Shown here: positions 44,301-53,700 of the stretch, piece after piece | Position numbering within the stretch: position 1 is the first letter of the stretch | Layout of the letters: each line of letters starts with the position of its first letter | Virus record (IMG/VR): IMGVR_UViG_3300050343_000213 | Location: 1 to 63,948 of that record | DNA: 63,948 bases | Reading direction: 5' to 3' (one strand) | Source: a virus | The notes under the pieces: model-generated | Told to the model about the DNA's origin: nothing | Database searches by the model: none | What the model saw: the letters and a program-made list of their open reading frames with translations, nothing else | Translations under genes and position numbers: made by a program

Positions 44301-45887
44301 GATCAATCTAGCCAGCAAAGTACAACGGGTAGAGGATACTCGTATGCAACTGTTTTTGATTTTGATAGATATAAAGCTATAAATATAACTAACCCTCCTA
44401 TATTTGAGGTTGAGCCGAAGGATGATGTGGACATTGATATATATTATGAAACTCAAGAAGTTTTTCCAGTAAGCTCTATTACAACAGCTAAGAATTTACA
44501 GTACCATAACTGTTATAGTTTTGGTAATGGCGTAGAGTCATTTGTTATAAGAGACGATTACAATGCACCCGCTCTCGGTAAAGGGGTTAGGGTTTCAACT
44601 GTATTTGAAGACAATTATCAAGAAGAAACACTTAAGAGTGGTTTAATATATTCACAGATATACAACGGTAAAAGCTCTGTTAATAGATTAAATCAGTTTA
44701 TTATAGCTGATAAAATTACTAAAAATTTAAATCCTGAATACGGCAGCATACAAAAGCTTTACGGAAGAGACACGGATCTACTTGCATTTTGTGAAGACAA
44801 AATTATCAAGATATTAGCTAATAAAGACGCTGTATTCAACGCAGATGGTAATCCGCAGTTAATTGCAAGCAATAGAGTACTTGGTCAAGCTATTATACCA
44901 GCTACATTTGGCTCATACGGCATCTCTAAGAACCCTGAAAGTTTTGTAGAGTTTACTTATAGATCTTACTTTGTAGACAAAGCTAGAGGCTGCGTATTAA
45001 GACTGTCAGCAGACGGTATAACAGAGGTTTCAAACTACGGATTAAAAGATTACTTTAGAGATAATCTTTCTACACAAACAGGACACATATACGGTACTTA
45101 TGACTCTACAAAAGGTCAATATAATTTAAGTTTGCCCACATCCGTGAACACAACACTTTCATTTTCAGAAAGTATAAACGGATGGGTAAGTAGAAAAAGC
45201 TTTATACCAGAAAGCGGGTTAAGCTTAAACAATAAGTATTACACCTTCAATCAAGGACATTTATATGAGCACCACAACGGGGCTACAAATACTTTTTACG
45301 GAACTAAAACTGATTCAGAAGTTACTTTCTTATTAAACGAAGCACCTGCTAATGTTAAAAACTTCAGAACTCTGAATTATGAAGGAGATGAGGGATGGTA
45401 CTGTGATTCCATAATAACAAATAAACAAGATGGTCAAATATCAACGTTTATTGAAAAAGAAGGTAAATACTTTAATTATATATCGGGCATTGAGGAAAAT
45501 GAAAATACTGTAGATACTAAAGCTTTTAACGTTCAAGGATTAGGCTATTTAACATCTCAAGCGTTGTCGGGTAGTAATAAAGTGTATACTTTTAATTTTG
45601 AATTAAACAAAGAAATACAATTAAACGACAAACTTTATTATGTAGATTCTTCTAATATAAAGCAAGATTTAGGCAGTATAACCGCAATAGATAAAGTAAA
45701 TAAAACAATAACAGTTGTAGATGGCTTAGGTGTTCCGCAGAGTAACGCTTACATGTTCTTTGTTAAGAACGCTAAATTTAATACTTCTGGAGTTTTAGGT
45801 TATTATGCTACTGTAAAAATGAAAAACGAATCAACTACGCCAAAAGAGCTTTACTCTGTTGGTTCTGAAATTAGTATAAGTAGTTAA
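41325..45887 (+). CDS. Tail hub / stabilisation protein, 1520 aa
   Basis: The N-terminus (AFLKGKMNKDLDERLVPNGE, then YRDALNVDV and SDVGALKNILGN) is a strong signature of the large tail stabilisation (nozzle) protein of podoviruses, including crAss-like and marine phages. Repeated beta-rich sections follow, with NNKIYWLIASA-type blade motifs (NILDETLYFTDDLNEPKQVD; RSYFVDKARGCVLRLSADGI) that look like a beta-propeller. It would close the tail channel below the adaptor ring and carry fibres. The length is intact with no frameshift. Confidence 0.75.
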   Translation: MPEIKNAFLKGKMNKDLDERLVPNGEYRDALNVDVDYSSNSDVGALKNILGNTLIDSINVAAATCIGSVADTENNKIYWLIASAVKDIIAEYDQATGAVSPVIVDFGFVLNFNVSNLVTGINILDETLYFTDDLNEPKQVDIAYWKTQTADFNTGTTGLLEERITVIKKSPLQAPTLDMNSSTRGGNGTQGNTQVTVDLNLADTGGQVTVLYAPLDSGDDVVGTFSLAPNYKPGDIIVLKHIFTDAASNEESSLEARLLLKSTYVAQATFFQAELLTVSELVPGAIVQWEVLLEEDEPLFELKFPLFSYRYKYTNGQYSCFAPFSKAAFLPDSSKVGDDFEYDSKNGYNVGMTNTLRQLELQDLNHNIGIDVEEVDVLYKDSLNSNVYIVDTIKKVNGSLATTFEIKDEQIFKTVEANQLLRLFDSVPKKAKSQEISANRIIYGNYTHQFDLPNNNPLFDIKLKNRYNPSDTTYTEDKKEMLSIKSNRTYQMGVVYIDKYGRQTPILTDKSGIIKVPFNQAKNKTQFEVSVTNGLTSGFENYKYFIKEISSTTYNLCADSFYQDDEGAIYISFPSSEINKVKEDDILLLKKKAGNNLSEDGSKFKVLDKLSVVPDFLAKPLRPEYVPEYFNFGRQFNRDSGYAAQPSNSERDGGYMGTNASQSGGKAWFLEPGSTPVPNHNSIIIRDMFNVGDTQIADADSQYTAAFNGISSEAKDAMRPGSKIRWNVGGAQTKIYTIKSFQIGTGPTSTSHDDAEVTFEEEFGQDVLVLYDEQDYEDNPRIAVLAQGITIETLNTKDESGKAEYAGKFFIKLQAQTNLLNELVDTTNTDQLVARSTVRFDGYDDGNFNNAESNSYRQFFIAYGGKAGTDSSQLSSLSRPLNQGGWAHSTAGLSLPANWEDEGYHFVLQTERKLNDNNSNYGSHPFIKNLKEDNYIRFSGFKYSGTTRWFDEKYYKIKKILRRDYTGSGDDNNNRLFFIKLDQALDYDLTFRDQSSQQSTTGRGYSYATVFDFDRYKAINITNPPIFEVEPKDDVDIDIYYETQEVFPVSSITTAKNLQYHNCYSFGNGVESFVIRDDYNAPALGKGVRVSTVFEDNYQEETLKSGLIYSQIYNGKSSVNRLNQFIIADKITKNLNPEYGSIQKLYGRDTDLLAFCEDKIIKILANKDAVFNADGNPQLIASNRVLGQAIIPATFGSYGISKNPESFVEFTYRSYFVDKARGCVLRLSADGITEVSNYGLKDYFRDNLSTQTGHIYGTYDSTKGQYNLSLPTSVNTTLSFSESINGWVSRKSFIPESGLSLNNKYYTFNQGHLYEHHNGATNTFYGTKTDSEVTFLLNEAPANVKNFRTLNYEGDEGWYCDSIITNKQDGQISTFIEKEGKYFNYISGIEENENTVDTKAFNVQGLGYLTSQALSGSNKVYTFNFELNKEIQLNDKLYYVDSSNIKQDLGSITAIDKVNKTITVVDGLGVPQSNAYMFFVKNAKFNTSGVLGYYATVKMKNESTTPKELYSVGSEISISS

Positions 45888-45921
45888 CGTGTAATTATAA
45901 ATATAACAAAAACAATATAAT

Positions 45922-46578
45922 ATGGATCCAATAACAGCGGGGCTTGCGGTAAAAGGAGCTGCAAAGGCAGTAGGCGGTGTAGTTAAGACCGTCGGTTCAT
46001 TATTTGGCGGAGGTAAAAGAAGAAGAGAGCAAAGAGAAGCTAAAGCAGAGCTAGGTAGATATAAAGAAAAATATGACCAATTAGATACTTCCAACCCTTA
46101 CGCGAACATAACTAACCCTTACCAAAACTTAACAGTCAACACTCAGGCAGCTGATTTTGCAGCACAGCAAAATTCTCAAAATTCGGCTAATATAATGAGT
46201 GGATTAGCTGCTGCTGCAGGAGGTAGTGGTATTGCCGCATTAGCACAATCTATGGCAAATAGCCAAGCGCAGCAAACACAACAAGCTTCTGCTAGTATTG
46301 CACAGCAGGAATCTAAAAATCAAATTATGGCTGCTCAAGGTGAAAACCAAAGACAAATAGCTGTAGCAAAAGGTGAAGAGAAATCAAGACAAATGCAGGC
46401 GGATAAAGTAGGTACACAAATGGGCATGGCACAGTCAAGGGTAACTGCAGCAAATGAAGCTAGAGCCGCTGCAAAAGCTGATTTAGTTGGCGGTCTAAGT
46501 GATGCGGTTGGTGGAGCAGCACAAGCCTACGCAGGCACTGCTGCAGGCCAAGAGTTTCTAGAAGAACAAGTCGGATAA
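45922..46578 (+). CDS. Internal virion protein, T7 gp14-like
   Basis: The 218-residue protein has a Gly-rich hydrophobic start (AGLAVKGAAKAVGGVVKTVG), a KRRREQREAKAELGRYKEKY basic patch, and a long Ala/Gln-rich helix (AAQQNSQNSANIMSGLAAAA; NSQAQQTQQASASIAQQE). Podoviral internal core proteins that are ejected into the cell envelope have this make-up. It precedes two other internal proteins, matching the T7 gp14-15-16 order. Confidence 0.65.
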   Translation: MDPITAGLAVKGAAKAVGGVVKTVGSLFGGGKRRREQREAKAELGRYKEKYDQLDTSNPYANITNPYQNLTVNTQAADFAAQQNSQNSANIMSGLAAAAGGSGIAALAQSMANSQAQQTQQASASIAQQESKNQIMAAQGENQRQIAVAKGEEKSRQMQADKVGTQMGMAQSRVTAANEARAAAKADLVGGLSDAVGGAAQAYAGTAAGQEFLEEQVG

Positions 46579-46589
46579 ACTAATATAAT

Positions 46590-47761
46590 ATGGCAACAAA
46601 AAAATCACAATCAATAAATTCTCAATTAATATCTGGAGCATATAAAGCAGCAAGATCTGGTGGTTATCAAAAATCAAATTTTAAATTAGATTTAGATGGC
46701 GTAGCAGATATGTTAACTGCGAAGGCGGCTGCAAATCAAAAATTACAAGAAGAAGCGGAAGAAATGTTAGATTTTCAACCAGCTCTTGGAAAGATTAGTG
46801 AAAACGATCAAGGGCCATTATTAAATTATTTTAGTGGGGTTAAAAATCAAATGGCTGATATTCATACAGAAATGCAGGGAGCAGATAAAGAAACTAGAAT
46901 TAGATTACAAGGTGAGTTGGCTAGGCTGAAGCAAACGGCGATTACAGCAAATGAATCTTTAACACAACGTTCTCAAATTTCAGAAGACTACGCAGAATCT
47001 GTAACCAACAATGAACTAACAGGAGCGATGGACCCCGTTAGAAGAGCTCAATTAAATAAAATACATATTGAAAAAGATTACGAGTTAATTTTAGAAAATG
47101 GTCAAACTTCTTATAAGCTACCAGACGGGAGTATATTAACAAATAAAGAAGCTAATGATTTTAAATTAAAAGCTTTTGATCAACAAAAGGCTATTACTGA
47201 ATTGTCTGACGATTTTTTTAAAGATGGTTATCAAAACAAACCTTTAGGGCCCGATGCATTAGATAGCCACCACTCAAAGTTTAATGAAAAATTTAACTAA
47301 AGACGCAATAGAATCTTTAAAATCTGATAAATTACTTAGGAGACCAAGATTGAGTAATTGATGAAAAAGAAGAATATGCTGCTATTAATTTAAAATACGG
47401 AACAAATTATAAGGTAGGGGACGAATTGCAAGAAGAGCATGAGCGATACGGCGTGGCGAACAATATAACAGGTCATTTGAAGAATGTGCATGCATCGGGT
47501 ATGAAGGATTATCAAGCTAAACAAAATCCAATCACCACAGGAAGCATGCCTATTGACGGTACACTTCCTTATATTGACACTAGAAATGCAGGGGCATTAA
47601 TATGGTATGAAGAATTTGGTGCTTACGGACCGGGTATAAAAAATCCAACTGGTGGTATGCCACTGGAAGACAAGGATTTGAAAAAAGATAGTAAATTATT
47701 AGTTAAAGATGCTCAAGCATTAAATAGTATGGCTGTTGGGTTATCTGCGCCATTCAAATAA
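46590..47761 (+). pseudogene. Internal virion protein with two or more frameshifts
   Basis: The first part (46590-47300, ATKKSQSINSQLISGAYKAA to HHSKFNEKFN) ends early. Coding-like sequence resumes in another frame (DAIESLKSDKLLR near 47,310) and shifts again near 47,350-47,370 (DEKEEYAAINLKYGTNYKVG). It then runs open to TAA 47761 (ERYGVANNITGHLKNVHASG; YIDTRNAGALIWYEEFGAYG). The whole gene would encode about 390 aa. Its helical make-up and place between the gp14-like and giant proteins suit a second internal core protein. Confidence 0.6.
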
Positions 47762-47767
47762 AATTTT

Positions 47768-50700
47768 ATGACTGATCCAAAATTAAAAGATCAATTACTG
47801 GAATTACAAAACCAAGTGGGTGCATTAGAGCCTATTGATAATTCTCAAGAAGCTATATTACTCAGAAGGCAATTAAAAAAAGTTGAAGCACAAATCTTAG
47901 CATCGGAAACAACTGAAACTCAGGAATTGGAAGAGGTTGAGGTTACAGGCGAAGCTTCTAAGGAAGTTAAAAAAGCCTTAAAAGGCGCGGAAGAGTTCAA
48001 GGCTATACCTGAAAATACAACTGCAGAGTCTGAAAAAACCAATATTGCTTTAAAAGAATTTAACTTAAAAAATATAGGGGGCTCACTGCAGCCGCAGCTA
48101 AGCTACACAGATGCTGAAGGCAATATTAAAGAAGGAAGGGAACAATACTTTCCTGTAAAAAAAGACGCTCAGGGTAATGAATTAAGTTGGCAAGGTTATT
48201 CTTGGCAAAGGGGTAAAGCTAAATTTAAAAATGATTATGATACTGACTTAAAGCTCGCTTTTGGAAGTGAGGAGAAAGCAAATAGATGGAAGGGTATGGT
48301 TGCTGCCGCTAAAACCGACGGAGTAACTTTAAATGAAGATAATATTGGTGCTTACTTTGATTTAACTAAAGTTTCTGAAGAAACAAAAAACGAGGTAGTT
48401 TCTGATGCTAAAAGAAAAAAGTCCGAAGTATTTTTAAGAGATTATGGGCCTAAGCAAAGAAATATAATAAAAAGAGAAACATTACAGGGCAGAGATTTAA
48501 AATCAGAAGAAAAAGATTTAACTAATCAATACGATGATTTTACAAAAGATTACGATGTTTTCTCGGAAACCAAAGGTATACTTGATAGCGATATTAAAAA
48601 TTACAATAAAGAAAGAGAGACCCTTGAAAATAAAATTAAAAATTATTCCGAAAATGAAAACCCCACTGTTAAAGAAATACAAGAAAAAAATGCTTTAATT
48701 AAAGAAATTAAAGATTTTGAATCAAAAGATTTATACAGTGAGTTAAATAAAAGATGGGAAGATCTTAATGGACAAAGAGCGGCTATTAATGAAAGGCTGC
48801 AATTGTTAAACGATAAATCTACTGAGCTAGGTGATTTAAACGTCATGTCTAGCGCATTATCTAAATCTTACGAGTTAGGTGATAGGTTTAGTTTAGCTAT
48901 GGAGGAGGCTTTCTTAGGGGCGCCTGCTATGTTGGGCGGATCTATACTAAAAGGTGTTGGAGATGTTGGTTTATTCTTTTCGTTAAAAGAAGGCTACTCT
49001 AAAGAAGCCTTTCAAGAGCACGCGACAAATGCTAAGTGGTACAGAGATTTAGTGGCTGCTAAAACAGCGGCCGTAGATTATAATCAAAGATTAGGAAATA
49101 TAAGAAAAAATACACTACCCGAAAGATTAAAAACAGGTGAAGGAAAAGGAAGTGATTATTGGGGAGAAATGCTTATGGATAATTCACCATCTATTTTAAC
49201 AGCGTTTGGCACTATGGGTTATACGGGTTTAGCAACAGCCGGGGCTTCTGGAATAGCAAGAGCTACAGCCGTAAAGCAAGCAACTAATTTGGCTACAGGC
49301 GCATTTTTTACTATGGAAGCTGGTGGACAAATGTCTGCTTTAGAGATTGCACAAAGAGATGCCCCTAAGATTATAGCTAGCCTAGAGATAGACCTTAAAA
49401 AAGCGAAAGGATCAACACAAAAGAACGAAATTTTAAAACAAATAGAAGATCAAAAAAATATAGCTAGTCTTTCTCAATGGCAAAAATCTTTAAACAGTGT
49501 AGCTTACGGAGGTATAGCATCGCTTGCAGAAAGATTTGGTACATTAAAATTTGTAAGTGATTTTAATAAATATTCTAAAGCAATAGGAAGAACAAAGCTT
49601 GAAAAATTTGTTAGCCCCTCAGTAGCTAGGGTTACTAGCAAAGGCTTAGGTGTTATAAGAGGTGTTGGAATTGGAGCTGGTATTGAACTTATAGAAGAGG
49701 GTCCAATAACTCAAGTAGGGCATAACTTTAGTGATATAGTTTTGCTTAATCAAAACAAAAGTTTGATAGAGGGTATTGACAAAGAATTTGTTAAAAGTAC
49801 TTTAGCCACGTCCTTAGCAATTTCAGGACCTAGCATGAGCCAAAATTTATATTCAGCATTTGCGAACGAAGTTAAGTTAAGAAGTGAGGCAAAAGAAGAA
49901 GGTAGATTCAGAGACGAACTTTTGTCAGTGGAAAAAGCTATGCAAGGCCTCGATAAAAGAACAAAACCTTACAGAGATCTTTGGAATAAAAAACAGCAAA
50001 TAATAGCTGGAGCCGCTGCTTTGAATAGCGATATAGTATTGAAAACAGAAAGAATGGACGTTAAGGATATTGAAACTGTTTTTAACAATGGAGCTAGGAT
50101 AAGAGAGTTAATATCCGAAGGAAAAGAGTTAGGTAGTGATTTAAATATAGATGATTACACTAAATCAAGATCTGAAGATATTCAAAAAGAAGCTCAAACT
50201 TTATTTGATGCTAACCAAAAAATATTAAACAAAGAGCAGGACGCTTTTGAAAAAATGTTTAAAGATGCGCCTAATAAAGTTGAATCTATAATAAACAAAA
50301 CTAGGTTTGAAAATACAAAATCTCTAGTTAGAGGTATGAAGGGCATTGATCTTGTTGAAATAAATGATCCTAAAAATTTAGAAGCTTTTATTAAAGAAAA
50401 TAACTTTACAGCTAAACAAGAAAAATCTATAAGAGATGGTTTTAACAACGCTTCTGCTATAAATATTGATAACAAAGCTGTTGTATTTAACATGAACGCC
50501 GATTTGGTTTTTCAAGCAATATCAGGGGTTGAAGCTAAAATAGCCTCTGTTTCAGTGCTTCATGAGGTTGGTCATATACAAACTAGAAAAGCTGGTATTA
50601 TTAAAGATAATAAATTAGCCAAAGAAGGATCTAAGTTGGTTGAGAACATTATGCTTGATATTAATAATCGTTTTTTAGCTGGCAAGCTATCTAAAGAAAA

Positions 50701-53700
50701 TTATAAAATTTTTGAAGATAGAATGCAACGATATAAAGAACAAAACGATGGGGAAATTGACGCAGATGAATTGTTGCAATTAGTTGGAGACTTTCAATTT
50801 TTAAATATATTACCAAGAAGTTCTTTTGCTGAAATACACAATGCAAAAACATTCGTTAATTTACTATTAAAGAAATTTAACGGAGATCATGCATCTTTCT
50901 TTGGTGTTGAAACAGCTAACGACGCTTACAATTTTGTAACAAGTTGGCAACAAAAAGCTATTGCCCAAGAAACTACGGGTGAAGAAGAAGACGAGCAAAT
51001 AAAAACTGTAAAACCCTCTTTATCTGAGGCGGCAATGGAAAAAAGCTTCACTGCTCTTAATGAAATAAAAACTAAAGAGGAATTTCTGTCCCCAAAAGGG
51101 CAAAGGGTAGTTAACACTGAGCTAAGAGCCATGGCACAGGTTAAGGCTAATAGATTTAATTTATCTTCTGAAGCCAAAGAGTCGTTAGCCTCGGAAATTT
51201 TTATAACAACGCTTGAAGACATAACAAGAAATCCTTATAATCCTAAAAATGAAAAAAGTCAGTTATCTGGTTATTTAAACAAAAGAGCGGGGTATTCTTT
51301 ACAAGACATACAAATTGCAGATTATAAATTGCCACCAAATCAAAGACAATTTTTTAGTAAAATCAGTAATAAAGAAGTTGAGGATTTTAAAACAACACTT
51401 TTAGATGCTCCAGCCCCAAGCACTAAATCTGAAGCTCCTAAATATAGAAAAATAAAAGACAGTAAAATATTTCCGCCAAATGTTATAAATAGTGTTAAAA
51501 ATAAACTTTTACAAACAGTAAGGGTTTTAAAATCTAGAATAGACGCTATAACAACTATAAACAAAAGTGTTAAACCTATTGTAGCTGAAATTAAAAAAGA
51601 AATGGGCAAACAGGGGGATATTGACATTAAGACATATATGGGCACTATGAAAACAGGCCTAAAGTCAAACTTTTTGAAAGCAAAAAAAGCTACCCTTGAA
51701 AATGCTCCTACAACATGGCTTGCCACAGCAATGCCTTTTGCAGTACAAAAGTCTGTAGGGGGAGTTTTTACTGACCAAGACATAAAAGATCCTATAACTG
51801 GCAAGGTTGTTGGAAAAGTTTTTAAACCAAATTACACTAGCGATTGGCAAGGAAAGAAAATAGATAGGGTTAAAAGCTCTACCGACGCAGCAGGCAATAC
51901 TTCGGGAAATCAATTTATACGAAGATTACCGAATGTAGATAAAAACGTATCTAACGAGCAGTACATGACATACATACTTGATAAGAACGGAAAGCTAATA
52001 GCGGGTAGAAAAGAATCTTGGTCAAAAATGACAGCTGAAGAAATGGCCTTTGAAATTTTTGAAGAAGATATAAATGATGCAAATAGCGAATTAACAAAAG
52101 CTTTTGAAAAAAATCAAAAAGCATTGAGCGTTACATTAGCTGATAACTATGTAGAAACTCTCCAAAAAGATATTGAGAGAGGTACAGTTAAAAGTTCCAT
52201 TGCGCCTGCGTTTATAGAAGGAACAAAGTATTTATTTAAACAATCGCTAAAAAAGGGAGTTGATGAAGTTATTGACGAGAATGGTAAGGCTTTAATAAAT
52301 TACGCCGATGGCAAACCTATAAATGAAGAAGCCGCTAGATATGTTAGAAGGGCTTTTGATAAAAGTTTAATACAAGATTTTAAAGTGTTAGCTTATTTAC
52401 AATCAGTGAAGTTTTCATCAAAAATTCCTAAAGACGTTATAAACAAGGTTGGGAAAGCATTAACTAAAAATAGTGATAAAATATTATTAGATAATTTTGC
52501 AAAAGACATGCGTGTTGTTGCTAACCTATTAGGGTCTGATATTACAGATATAATTGGATTTGATGGTCTTGGATTTTTTAATAGATTATTAGATTCTGCT
52601 GAAACTAAAAAAGATGACAATGGAAATATAATACCTGGTGCTAAAGGTAAATATTTTGATTTTCTTAATAAAACTAAAAACAATCAACCAAAAAGTAAAG
52701 ATTTACCAGACAATTTAGATTTATCGCTTGTAAGCCCTATCAATTCTAAGTTTGGCGTTATGGCAAAAGTCGCTAGAATTTTAGAATCACCGATTAAAGC
52801 TGAGAAAAAATTGCAAAAATATGAAAAATTTATTGGCGAAATTGATGCAGCTAATTTACACAATAAAATATTAGCAAAACATATAATAGGTAAACTTGTT
52901 GATGCCGTTAAAACAAATAAGATAAAACCAGAATCATTAATTTATATGCTCCAAGCCCAAACTAATGCAACTAAAGGGCTACGATCTTTGACTGGGTTTA
53001 AATATATAACATTTAAAGATGGACCTCAAGGTAATCAAAAGGGGGAACATTTAGCGGACAACGCCGGGACTATGTTTGAAATTGCTGAGCTTGCTTTTAC
53101 AGAAGACAGTGATTTAAAAACAAATAACGAAATAGATAACATTCTTGAATACCATGATCAATGGCTCGAAAATAGAGATTTATTAGATGTTATAGATATT
53201 TTTGGTAAAAATAATCCTTTTAAAGATTTAAGGATGATGCTCCTTACAGAAAGTCAGCTTAGAGATGTTTACACTCATGACGGTAAACTTGCTATTGAAT
53301 TAATTGCAGCAAGAGAAGAGGCTATTAAAATTAAAGTCAGAGCACAAAAAAAATTAGCTGCTAAACCTAAAAAAGAAGCTGTTGTTAAATCTTCTATCGC
53401 GCCTGATTTAAGTAAAGGTTTAAATGAAATGATAGCTAGACAAAAAGGTGTTAAGCCAGAAGCTGTGTATTCTAAAGTTGTAGCAAGAAAGAAAGGCGTT
53501 AACAAGGGAAAATATAAATTCTTTTTACCTTCTACAGCAGAAGATTTTAGAGGATTAACACAATACACTTTTGCTGGTAAGGGAAAACAAGGAGAAGCAG
53601 ATCAAAAGTTTTTTGAAGATAATTTAGTTAAACCTTATTTAAAAGGTATATCAGCTATGGAATCTCAAAAGCAGGCGCTTAAAAATGATTATTCCGGTTT

